NCBI RefSeq assembly: GCF_029869545.1
Contig: NZ_JARWQD010000396.1
Coordinates: forward strand, 1-36,709
Length of the DNA stretch: 36,709 nucleotides
Origin: Nocardia wallacei
GTDB taxonomy: Bacteria; Actinomycetota; Actinomycetes; Mycobacteriales; Mycobacteriaceae
Direction: 5' to 3'
Shown in pieces: positions 15,648 to 23,206 of the stretch. The notes beneath the pieces are model-generated. The model was not told the DNA's origin and searched no databases. It saw only the letters and a list, made by a program, of their open reading frames with translations. Positions within the stretch are counted from its first letter, which is position 1. The number at the start of each line of letters is the position of its first letter. The position numbers and the translations under genes were made by a program.

Positions 15648-16607
15648 TCAGAGCACGCGCACGCTGGAGTAGATCTGGCGGGCCAGTTCCGGGGTGACCT
15701 CCCCGGGCACGCCGCGGTCGGCGGCGATGGTCAGGACCAGCATCGGGTTCTGCGGGCCGGGGAACGCGAAGGTATAGACGGTGAATTTGCTGGTGGTGCA
15801 GGCGGAATCGTCGGCCTTCCACGTGCCCGAGGTCTCGATCAGCTGACCGGCGATCCCGCTGGTGGTGGTCAGCGGCGCCGGTGCGGTGGCCGCGGCGTCC
15901 GCCGGATCGTTGAAGCCGTACGCGGCGGCCATCTTCCCGACGTCGGTGGCGGCAGCGGCGGCATCGGGCAGGTCCGAGCGGCTGACGAAGGTGATCGTCC
16001 GATTGGACGACGCGCAGTAGTCCTCGCCGTCGACGGTCGTGCCGGTGCCGGAGATCCGGTTGCCCTGATCGTCCTCGAAGCCGCGGATCATGGTCTCGGT
16101 GTCGACCTTCCAGCCCGCCGGAACGTCGTAGGCGATCCCGCGCGCGGGCACCGCGACACCCTGGAAGCCGGGAATGACCGCGGTGGTCGTCGAACTGCGC
16201 CGGGCGGTGGTGGGCGGCGCCGACGTGGCGGTCGTGGGCCGCGCCGCGCTGGTCGTGCGGGCGGTCGAAGTCGCTGCGGCGGCGGGCTTGTCGTCGCGCG
16301 AGGACTTGCTCACCAGCACGAGACCGGCCGCCACGGCCAGTACCACCACGACCATGCCGACGACGAGCGCCACGATCGGCCCGGTGTTCCGGCGTGGCGG
16401 CGGCGCACCGTACGGCATCGGCTGATAGTTCCCCGGATACGGCTGTTGCGATTCCAGTGCCGGGTACTCGTATGCCTGCGGGGCGTCCAGCGGCGGATAC
16501 TCGTACGGCTGCTGCTGGTGATACCCGGGAGGCGGGGCGGGATGTGGCTGCCCGGTGGGCTCGTATCCCGGAGCCGGTCGTTCCCACCACTGCCGATCGT
16601 CTGTCAT
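15648..16607 (-). CDS. Pro-rich single-pass membrane protein with extracellular domain
   Basis: A 319-residue protein of unknown function. Residues 1-70 are a cytoplasmic tail rich in Pro, Tyr and Gln. One transmembrane helix follows (GPIVALVVGMVVVVLAVAAGLVLV, about 76-99), then a Thr/Ala/Ser-rich linker and a folded outer domain from about residue 155 (VPARGIAYDVPAGWKVDTET, DDQGNRISG). That domain holds two cysteines, in DYCASSNRT and DSACTTSKF, that could form a disulphide. The architecture resembles actinobacterial proteins annotated with DUF8017, which I suggest from memory only. The ATG at 16607 is chosen because the tail starts there as in relatives; upstream codons lack family features. 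Confidence 0.75.
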   Translation of the reverse strand: MTDDRQWWERPAPGYEPTGQPHPAPPPGYHQQQPYEYPPLDAPQAYEYPALESQQPYPGNYQPMPYGAPPPRRNTGPIVALVVGMVVVVLAVAAGLVLVSKSSRDDKPAAAATSTARTTSAARPTTATSAPPTTARRSSTTTAVIPGFQGVAVPARGIAYDVPAGWKVDTETMIRGFEDDQGNRISGTGTTVDGEDYCASSNRTITFVSRSDLPDAAAAATDVGKMAAAYGFNDPADAAATAPAPLTTTSGIAGQLIETSGTWKADDSACTTSKFTVYTFAFPGPQNPMLVLTIAADRGVPGEVTPELARQIYSSVRVL

Positions 16608-16678
16608 ATCCTCTGTCCCCTCGCGCGGGCCGCACCACGATCGGCCCGTGGTTTCACACACGCGGGGGACATCGTATG

Positions 16679-17245
16679 TCAGGCGCCGGGTTCGCCCCCG
16701 GTCTCCTGCGCCGCCAGCGTCCGGACCACGACATCGAGGAAGGAGTCGACCTCCTCGATGTGATAGGCCGCGGTCCCGGCGTGCGCCAGGCCGAAATTGG
16801 CGTTGTGGACCTCCGCGCTGGTCAGGCCGCTCGGCCCGTCGTGGGCCAGCGTGGCGGCGAGCCGGTTCAGGAACAGGGCTACCTCGTCGGCGGCGTAGCC
16901 GGGCTGCCCGTGCGGCGGCGCCGAGAACCGCAGGCGCTGCACATCCTCCGGGGTGAGCAGGGTGGTGTCGCCGAACGGATGCGGCTTGGTCCCGCGCCGC
17001 GCGAATTCCAGATCCGTGCAGACCCGGTCGAGATAATCGTCGACCTGGTCGCGGTCGTAGCCGCGATGACCGAAGGCGGCGGTGGCGAACTCGTGCTCGC
17101 GGATCTCGGTGGCGGTCAGCAGGCCCCGGCCGTGGAACGCCTCGGCCACCCGATCGCAGAAGGCGTCGACCTCCGCGGCGTCGTACCCGCGGTGACCGAA
17201 CGGAGCCCGGCCGAACCGGACCCGACGCGCATGCTCATCCGTCAC
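16679..17245 (-). CDS. Protein of four DivIVA-like (DivI1A) repeats
   Basis: A 188-residue soluble protein made of four copies of the short DivIVA N-terminal motif: RVRFGRAPFGHRGYDAAEVD (residue about 6), HEFATAAFGHRGYDRDQVDD, RLRFSAPPHGQPGYAADEV and NANFGLAHAGTAAYHIEEVD. Each is followed by a short amphipathic helix with FLxxV. There is no long C-terminal coiled coil as in true DivIVA/Wag31, so it should not make the usual filament; it may bind membranes or DivIVA itself. The start is GTG 17245; an earlier start would add 16 residues with no DivIVA similarity. No ribosome binding site; a CAGAAT box 6 nt upstream suggests a leaderless message. Role in polar growth is only inferred. Confidence 0.8.
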   Translation of the reverse strand: MTDEHARRVRFGRAPFGHRGYDAAEVDAFCDRVAEAFHGRGLLTATEIREHEFATAAFGHRGYDRDQVDDYLDRVCTDLEFARRGTKPHPFGDTTLLTPEDVQRLRFSAPPHGQPGYAADEVALFLNRLAATLAHDGPSGLTSAEVHNANFGLAHAGTAAYHIEEVDSFLDVVVRTLAAQETGGEPGA

Positions 17246-17278
17246 GCGCTCATTCTGACAACAGGTCACGCAGGCAAA

Positions 17279-17294
17279 TGTTACCCGGGTCACA
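17279..17294. promoter_or_regulatory. Near-perfect palindrome before DivIVA-repeat gene
   Basis: TGTTACCC and GGGTCACA form adjacent arms matching at 7 of 8 pairs, centred 41 bp upstream of the DivIVA-repeat GTG and just past the TetR stop. It could be an operator or part of a weak terminator. Not decisive. Confidence 0.35.
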
Positions 17295-17303
17295 TCCCGG
17301 TGC

Positions 17304-17969
17304 TCACTCCCTGCGCACGCCGTCGATCAGCAGCCGCCGGATCGCCTGCGCGAGACCCTCGGCCGCCGCCTCGTCGGGATCGCGCAGGCCGTGGATGATG
17401 GCGGCGAGCAGCATGCCCGTGACCGCCTTGGCGGTATGGGTGGTGTCCAGGTCGGCGCGCAGATATCCCCGCTCGACGCCGTGCTCGAGATATCCGGCGG
17501 TGAGCGCGTCGGCGGTATCGAGCAGCCCGTACAGCCGCAGGGTCAGCTCGGAGTCGATGCCGGTCGCCTGGAACAGCAGCAGCTGCGAGACCCGGCGATC
17601 GTCGAGGAAGATCCGGTTCAGCGCCGCGCCGATGCGCTCGAGCTGGGCGCGGTACTCGTCCAGGCTGGTCGCCGCGTCGGGGGCGTTGTCGGTGCCCAGC
17701 GAGTCGATGATGCGGGCGGCCAGATCGTCGATGACGTGGTCGATGATGTCGCGCTTATTGGCGAAATAGCGGTAGAACGTGCCGTGCCCGATCCCCAGCT
17801 GCGACGCGATATCCGCGATTCCCGTTGCGTGATAACCCTTTTCGGCGAAGCAGACGAAGGCGGTGTCGATGATCTCCTGCCGGAGCTCGGCCTTGCGACG
17901 CTCGAGATGTGTAGATGGCTTCGGCACGGGGCCGATGATACGGTGTTCCGGACCGGAATGATGTGTCAT
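17304..17969 (-). CDS. TetR-family regulator divergent to flavin monooxygenase
   Basis: A 221-residue TetR regulator. The DNA-binding domain is clear at residues 25-70: RRKAELRQEIIDTAFVCFAE, KGYHATGIADIASQLGIGHG, TFYRYFANKRDIIDHVIDD. The C-terminal domain (TSLDEYRAQLERIGAALNRI through AKAVTGMLLAAIIHGLRDP) would bind a lipophilic effector. The ATG at 17969 is chosen; a GTG at 17927 is the alternative, and the upstream codons overlap the monooxygenase gene. The start codon lies inside an inverted repeat, so the protein probably represses itself and the divergent monooxygenase. Confidence 0.88.
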   Translation of the reverse strand: MTHHSGPEHRIIGPVPKPSTHLERRKAELRQEIIDTAFVCFAEKGYHATGIADIASQLGIGHGTFYRYFANKRDIIDHVIDDLAARIIDSLGTDNAPDAATSLDEYRAQLERIGAALNRIFLDDRRVSQLLLFQATGIDSELTLRLYGLLDTADALTAGYLEHGVERGYLRADLDTTHTAKAVTGMLLAAIIHGLRDPDEAAAEGLAQAIRRLLIDGVRRE

Positions 17970-17971
17970 TC
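17956..17971. promoter_or_regulatory. Operator between TetR and monooxygenase genes
   Basis: The perfect inverted repeat GAATGA-tgtg-TCATTC covers the TetR start codon and lies 36 bp before the monooxygenase GTG. TetR control of both genes is inferred from this geometry. Confidence 0.6.
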
Positions 17972-18006
17972 TGTAATAGGTACTTCGGGTAACAGGGAGG
18001 TTCGGC

Positions 18007-19500
18007 GTGGCACCTCGATACGACGCCGTGGTCGTGGGAGCCGGATTCGGCGGAATGGGCGCGGGCATCGAGCTGGATCGGCTCGGCCTGGGCAATTTCG
18101 TGATCCTCGAGCGCGAGGACGATCTGGGCGGTACGTGGCATGTGAACCGGTACCCGGGGCTGTCGGTGGACATCGCCTCGGTCACCTACTCGTACTCGTT
18201 CGAGCCGAATCCGCACTGGTCGCGGCTGTTCGCGCCGGGTGCGGAGCTGAAGAAGTACGCCGAGCACGTCGCGGACAAGTACGATCTGCGCCGCCGGATG
18301 CGGTTCGGGCAGACCGTCGGCGGCGCGCGCTGGGACGAGGAGGAGCAGCAGTGGGTGGTGTCGATCGAGGGCGGTGAGACGCTGACGGCCCGCTACCTGC
18401 TGGCCGCCACCGGATTCCTGTCCCAGCCCTACACCCCGCCGTTCCCGGGGATCGACTCGTTCGCGGGCAAGATCATCCACACCACCGCGTGGGAGCAGGA
18501 CTTCGATCTGACCGGCCGCAGGGCCGCGATCATCGGCACCGGTGCCACCGCCGTGCAGCTGGTACCGGAGGCCGCGAAGAAGGTGTCGGCGCTGACGGTG
18601 TTCCAGCGCACCCCGATCTGGGTGGTGCCCAAGGTCGACACCAGGATCCCGAAGCCGGTGCAGGAGCTGTTCGCGAAGGCGCCGCTCACGCAGAAGGCGG
18701 CGCGCATGGTGAATACCGGCGCGCTTGAGCTGCTCATGGTGGCCGGGGTGCTGCACTACAAGCAGGCCAAGCTCGGTAACAAGGGGGCCGCGCTGCTGGC
18801 CAAGGCGCATCTGCGCGCACAGGTGCGCGATCCGGAGACCCGGCGCAAGCTGACGCCGCACTACGACTTCGGCTGCAAGCGGCCCACGTTCTCCAACACC
18901 TACTTCAAGACCTTCAACGAACCGCACGTGCGGCTCGAGACCGCTTCGATCGACCATATCGAGCCCGACGGCATCGTGACCGCCGACGGGCACAAGACCG
19001 AGATCGATACGCTGATCCTGGCCACCGGATTCAACCTGTGGGACGTGAACTTCCCGGCCATCGAGATCATCGGCCGCGACGGGGTGAATCTCGGAAAGTT
19101 CTGGCGCGACAACCGGTTCCAGGCCTACGAGGGCATCACCGTGCCCAAGTTCCCGAACTTCCTGAGCCTCAACAGCCCGTACTCCTACAGCGGCCTGTCC
19201 TACTTCACCACCATCGAGGCGCAGATGAAGCACATGGGCCGGTTGTTCGGTGAGATGTTCCGCCGCGGCGAGCAGGTGTTCGAGGTGACCGAGGCGGCCA
19301 ATACCCGTTTCCTCGACTACGTCACCGAGAAGCTGAACTCGTCGGTGTTCTACGGCGGCAGCTGCGCGAGCGCCCGCAGCTACTACTTCAACCAGCACGG
19401 CGAGGCCGCCCTGCTGCGCCCCAACAGCACTCCCGCCACCCACCGCCAGGCCGTCAGCTTCCCGCTGGAGGACTACACCTACGGCGAGACGGCGGCGTAA
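18007..19500 (+). CDS. Flavin-containing Baeyer-Villiger-type monooxygenase
   Basis: A 497-residue class B flavoprotein monooxygenase. The FAD site is VVVGAGFGGMGAGIELDR, followed by LEREDDLGGTWHVNRYPG; the fingerprint reads FAGKIIHTTAWEQ, close to the Baeyer-Villiger FxGxxxHTxxWP but with Glu at the end; the NADPH site is AIIGTGATAVQLVPE, and ATGF appears near the C-terminus. Such enzymes insert oxygen into ketones or oxidise sulphur drugs (EthA is one). The GTG has GGGAGG 6 nt upstream. It sits between ruvB and yajC with a divergent TetR and a probable operator. The natural substrate is unknown. Confidence 0.9.
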   Translation: MAPRYDAVVVGAGFGGMGAGIELDRLGLGNFVILEREDDLGGTWHVNRYPGLSVDIASVTYSYSFEPNPHWSRLFAPGAELKKYAEHVADKYDLRRRMRFGQTVGGARWDEEEQQWVVSIEGGETLTARYLLAATGFLSQPYTPPFPGIDSFAGKIIHTTAWEQDFDLTGRRAAIIGTGATAVQLVPEAAKKVSALTVFQRTPIWVVPKVDTRIPKPVQELFAKAPLTQKAARMVNTGALELLMVAGVLHYKQAKLGNKGAALLAKAHLRAQVRDPETRRKLTPHYDFGCKRPTFSNTYFKTFNEPHVRLETASIDHIEPDGIVTADGHKTEIDTLILATGFNLWDVNFPAIEIIGRDGVNLGKFWRDNRFQAYEGITVPKFPNFLSLNSPYSYSGLSYFTTIEAQMKHMGRLFGEMFRRGEQVFEVTEAANTRFLDYVTEKLNSSVFYGGSCASARSYYFNQHGEAALLRPNSTPATHRQAVSFPLEDYTYGETAA

Positions 19501-19603
19501 TCGGTGGGTGCAGGGTGTGCCGGTGTGGCGGTATTGCGGGGGACTGGCAGACTGTGTGGGTAAACACCCATCCCAACCCACAGACTAGGGACCGACTACG
19601 ACG

Positions 19604-20014
19604 ATGGAACTGCTGTTTCCGCTGCTGCTGGTAGCCCTGCTCGTGCCGATGTTCCTCGGTGTCCGCCGTCAGAAGCGGGAGGCACAGAAGGTCGCCGAGA
19701 TGCAGGAATCCCTGAAGATCGGCGATCGGGTCACCACCACGTCGGGTCTGTACGGCACCGTGGTCGACGCGGACGACACCACGGTCGACCTGGAGATCGC
19801 CGAGGATGTCGTCACGACGTGGCTGCGTGCCGCGATCCGCGACGTCCGTGCCGACGAGACCGAGACCTCGACCACCGAGTCGGCCGACTCCACCACGGAT
19901 GCGGCCGACGCCACCGACGCGGCCGAGACGCCCGAGGCGACGACGGCCGAGCCCGCCAAGCCCGCGGTGGACGAGCCGGTCGAGAACACCAGCACCAAGC
20001 TCGGTAAGGACTGA
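19604..20014 (+). CDS. yajC: Preprotein translocase subunit YajC
   Basis: A 136-residue accessory Sec protein. It has one N-terminal helix (LLFPLLLVALLVPMFLGV), the conserved RRQKREAQKVAEMQESLKIG, and the cytoplasmic VTTTSGLYGTVVDADDTTVD domain up to about residue 85. The C-terminal 50 residues are a low-complexity Thr/Ala/Glu-rich tail. YajC associates with SecDF and the SecYEG channel. It leads the yajC-secD-secF set. The 103-bp gap before it includes a TGTGGGT/ACCCACA inverted repeat (about 19555-19581) of unknown meaning. Confidence 0.95.
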   Translation: MELLFPLLLVALLVPMFLGVRRQKREAQKVAEMQESLKIGDRVTTTSGLYGTVVDADDTTVDLEIAEDVVTTWLRAAIRDVRADETETSTTESADSTTDAADATDAAETPEATTAEPAKPAVDEPVENTSTKLGKD

Positions 20015-20111
20015 CCGCACGCGCCATCGCACCGCCGCCGGGATGTGCGGTGCGGTGGCGCTGGCGCATGCCCGCACGTTCCACCTCGACACCGCCTAGG
20101 AGATAAGTACT

Positions 20112-21932
20112 GTGCCACCTTCCAAGGGAACGGGGCATCCGCTGCGGTTGCTCGGCGTCTACGCCGTGCTGTTGGCCGTGATCTACGCGCTGGTGTTCTT
20201 CACCGGTGACAAGTCGCCGGAGCCCAAGCTCGGCATCGATCTACAGGGCGGTACCCGGGTCACGCTCACCGCGCGGACACCGGACGGCAGCAAGCCGAGC
20301 CAGGACAGCCTGAAGCAGGCCCAGCAGATCATCGAGTCCCGGGTCAACGGTCTCGGGGTGGCCGGTTCCGAGGTCGTCATCGACGGCGACAACCTGGTGA
20401 TCACGGTGCCCGGTGAGGACGGCCAGCAGGCCACCGCGCTGGCCACCACGGCCAAGCTCTACATCCGCCCGGTGCTGAACTCCAGCCAGGGCGGCGCGGG
20501 CGGTGCCGGTGGCCTCGGCGGCGCGGGCGGCCTCGGCGGTGCCGGTGACCTCGGCGGCCTCGGTGGTGCGGGCGGCGCCGGTGGCCTGCCGCAGCTGCCG
20601 CCGGGCGCGCAGACCGATACGGGCCTGCCGCCGGATGCGGAACAGCCCGGCCCGAACGAGCAGCCCGCCCCCGGCGAGCAGCCCGCCCCGAACGGCGGCG
20701 CGGCGCAGAATCGTGTCTTCCCGGCCCAGGCGCCCAGCGAACCGGCGCCCCCGCCGGAGTCTCCGGCGCCGACCCCCGCACCGACTCCCGGTGCGCCGCA
20801 ACCGGATCCGAACCTGACCCCGCAGCAGCAGACGCAGCAGGAGATCGCCACCGCCAAGGCGCTGCGGCAGAGCTCGGATCCGCAGGTCCTGCAGCTGGCC
20901 ATGCAGACCATGGACTGCAGCAAGCCCGATCCGCTGGCCGGTAACGACGATCCGAACCTGCCGCTGGTCACCTGCGGCACCGACGGCGTGGTGTATCTGC
21001 TGGACAAGAGCCGCATCGACGGCCAGGACATCAAGGACGCCAGCGCCTCGTTCCAGCAGCAGCAGTCGCGCTGGGCGATCGATCTGACGTTCAAGAACAG
21101 CGACCCGTGGGCCCAGCTCACCGGCGAGTACCTGCAGAAGCAGGTGGCGTTCACGCTGGACTCCAAGGTGATCAGCGCGCCGGTGGTGCAGCAGGGCCCG
21201 CAGCAGGGCGGCAGCACCCAGATCACCGGGCAGTTCACCTCGCAGTCGGCCAAGGAACTGGCCAACCAGCTGAAGTACGGCTCGCTGCCGCTGTCGTTCT
21301 CCACCTCGGAGGCGCAGACGGTGTCGGCGACCCTCGGCCTGTCCTCGCTGCGCGCGGGCCTGATCGCCGGTGCGATCGGCCTGGTGGCGGTGCTGCTGTA
21401 CTGCCTGGCCTACTACCGGATGCTCGGCTTCCTGGCCGGATTCTCGCTGATCGCAGCGGGTTTCGCGGTGTACGGCATCATCATCCTGCTGGGCCGGTGG
21501 ATCAACTTCACGCTGGACCTGGCCGGTATCGCCGGTCTGATCATCGGTATCGGTATGACCGCCGACTCGTTCGTGGTGTTCTTCGAACGAATAAAGGACG
21601 AGATGCGCGAGGGCCGAAGTTTCCGCTCGGCCGTCCCGCGCGGCTGGGCCCGGGCCCAGCGCACCAACCTGTCGGGTAAGACGGTCAGCCTCATCGCCTC
21701 GGCGGTGCTGTACATCCTGGCCGCCGGGCAGGTCAAGGGCTTCGCGTTCACGCTCGGCCTGACCACCGTGCTCGACGTGATCGTGCTGTACCTGGTCACC
21801 TCGCCGCTGATGATGATGGCCTCGCGCTCGCCGTTCTGGGCCAAGCCCTCGGTCAACGGCCTCGGCGCGGTGCAGCAGCTCGCTCGTGAACGCAAGGCGG
21901 CCGCCGGCGTGCTGGTCGGAAAGGAGTCGTGA
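20112..21932 (+). CDS. secD: Protein translocase subunit SecD
   Basis: A 606-residue SecD. The first helix (LLGVYAVLLAVIYALVFFTG) is followed by the LGIDLQGGTRVTLT motif (Asp43) and the periplasmic P1 domain. Residues about 127-159 are almost pure Gly/Ala/Leu repeats and about 160-238 are Pro/Gln-rich; this insert is much longer than in enteric SecD but low-complexity inserts here occur in mycobacterial relatives. The C-terminal half has five helices and the family blocks TSQSAKELANQLKYGSLP, GIGMTADSFVVFFERIKDE. With SecF it uses the proton gradient to pull secreted proteins through. The start is GTG with AGGAG 9 nt upstream. Confidence 0.96.
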   Translation: MPPSKGTGHPLRLLGVYAVLLAVIYALVFFTGDKSPEPKLGIDLQGGTRVTLTARTPDGSKPSQDSLKQAQQIIESRVNGLGVAGSEVVIDGDNLVITVPGEDGQQATALATTAKLYIRPVLNSSQGGAGGAGGLGGAGGLGGAGDLGGLGGAGGAGGLPQLPPGAQTDTGLPPDAEQPGPNEQPAPGEQPAPNGGAAQNRVFPAQAPSEPAPPPESPAPTPAPTPGAPQPDPNLTPQQQTQQEIATAKALRQSSDPQVLQLAMQTMDCSKPDPLAGNDDPNLPLVTCGTDGVVYLLDKSRIDGQDIKDASASFQQQQSRWAIDLTFKNSDPWAQLTGEYLQKQVAFTLDSKVISAPVVQQGPQQGGSTQITGQFTSQSAKELANQLKYGSLPLSFSTSEAQTVSATLGLSSLRAGLIAGAIGLVAVLLYCLAYYRMLGFLAGFSLIAAGFAVYGIIILLGRWINFTLDLAGIAGLIIGIGMTADSFVVFFERIKDEMREGRSFRSAVPRGWARAQRTNLSGKTVSLIASAVLYILAAGQVKGFAFTLGLTTVLDVIVLYLVTSPLMMMASRSPFWAKPSVNGLGAVQQLARERKAAAGVLVGKES

Positions 21933-21934
21933 GG

Positions 21935-23128
21935 ATGAGTAATCACTCCGTCCTCGACCAGGGGACCGTCGACGAGCCGGTCGACGCCGCGCCGCGGCAC
22001 GGCTTCTTCGAGCGGCTCTACACCGGCACCGGTGGATTTCAGATCGTCGGCAAGCGCCGGCTGTACTACGGGCTGAGCCTGGCGCTGCTGGTGATCGCCC
22101 TGGCCAGCATCGTGTTCCGCGGATTCACCCTCGGCATCGACTTCGAGGGCGGCACCCGCATCCAGCTCCCGGCGACCGGGGACATCTCGGCCTCGCAGGT
22201 CGAGGACGTCTACAACCAGGCGCTCGGCCACGATCCGGTCACCGTGCAGAAGGTGGGCGCCGGCGGTTCGGCGTCGTTCGAGATCCGCTCGGACACCCTC
22301 GACGCCGCGCAGCAGGACAAGGTGCAGGCGGCCCTGTTCGATTCCTTCCATCCGAAGGACTCCTCCGGCACCGTGAGCCGCAACGCGATCAGCATCGCCG
22401 AGATCAGCGAGACCTGGGGCGGGCAGATCACCCGCAAGGCGCTGATCGCGCTGGTGGTGTTCGTGGTGCTGACGATGATCTACATCGCCATCCGGTTCGA
22501 GCGGGACATGTCGATCGCGTCGATCGCGTCGCTGTTCTTCAACCTGATCGTCACCGCGGGCATCTATTCGATCGTCGGGTTCGAGGTGACCCCGGCGGCC
22601 GTGATCGGCCTGCTCACCGTCCTCGGGTACGTGCTGTACGACAACGTGGTGGTGTTCGACAAGGTCGAGGAGAACACCCGCGGCGTCTTGCACCTGACCC
22701 GGCGCACCTACGGCGAACAGGCCAATCTGGCGGCCAATCAGACCCTGATGCGCTCGATCAACACCACCGTCATCGGCATCCTGCCGATCATCGGCATGCT
22801 GGTGGTCGCGGTGTGGCTGCTGGGTGTGGGCACGCTGAAGGACCTGGCGCTGGTGCAGCTGGTCGGCATGGTCGTCGGCGCGTACTCGTCGATCTTCTTC
22901 GCGGTGCCGCTGCTGGTGACGATCAAGGAGCGGTTCGGGCCGTACGCGGCGCACACCCGCAAGGTGCTCGCCAAGCGCGCGAACGCGGGCAGCGCGCGGG
23001 TCGGTGACGCGGCGGCGGCGCGCGCTGCCGCGGCCACCGGCATGCCGCCGCGCCCGCGCCACACCGGTTCCGCCGCACCGAGACCCGGCGCCCGGCCGAG
23101 CGGGAAACGGCACAAGAAGCGGCACTGA
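21935..23128 (+). CDS. secF: Protein translocase subunit SecF
   Basis: A 397-residue SecF. The first helix precedes GFTLGIDFEGGTRIQLP; the C-terminal half has five helices with IASLFFNLIVTAGIYSIVG, VLGYVLYDNVVVFDKVEEN and RSINTTVIGILPIIGM, all family signatures. The tail is Arg/Ala/Pro-rich. I chose ATG 21935 because the AAGGAG at 21921-21926 is 8 nt away from it; a GTG at 21929 overlapping the secD stop is only 2 nt from that site. It forms the SecDF complex with the upstream protein. Confidence 0.95.
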   Translation: MSNHSVLDQGTVDEPVDAAPRHGFFERLYTGTGGFQIVGKRRLYYGLSLALLVIALASIVFRGFTLGIDFEGGTRIQLPATGDISASQVEDVYNQALGHDPVTVQKVGAGGSASFEIRSDTLDAAQQDKVQAALFDSFHPKDSSGTVSRNAISIAEISETWGGQITRKALIALVVFVVLTMIYIAIRFERDMSIASIASLFFNLIVTAGIYSIVGFEVTPAAVIGLLTVLGYVLYDNVVVFDKVEENTRGVLHLTRRTYGEQANLAANQTLMRSINTTVIGILPIIGMLVVAVWLLGVGTLKDLALVQLVGMVVGAYSSIFFAVPLLVTIKERFGPYAAHTRKVLAKRANAGSARVGDAAAARAAAATGMPPRPRHTGSAAPRPGARPSGKRHKKRH

Positions 23129-23142
23129 GCGTACGGCGGGGG

Positions 23143-23172
23143 CGGACGCCCCGGCGATCTATGGGGCGTCCG
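23143..23172 (+). terminator. Hairpin between secF and lipoprotein gene
   Basis: A perfect 10-bp GC-rich stem, CGGACGCCCC and GGGGCGTCCG, with a 10-nt loop lies 14 bp after the secF stop. It is followed by TCTCGTTG rather than a T-run, so it would be an imperfect or partial terminator, possibly an mRNA stabiliser for the sec genes. Confidence 0.6.
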
Positions 23173-23206
23173 TCTCGTTGCCGGGTGCGGCCCCGGAGGA
23201 GGCAGA

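Noticed and set aside
15648..19500. Mobile element or prophage as cause of the ruvB-yajC insert
   Set aside because: No transposase, integrase, terminal repeats or tRNA was seen at the borders.
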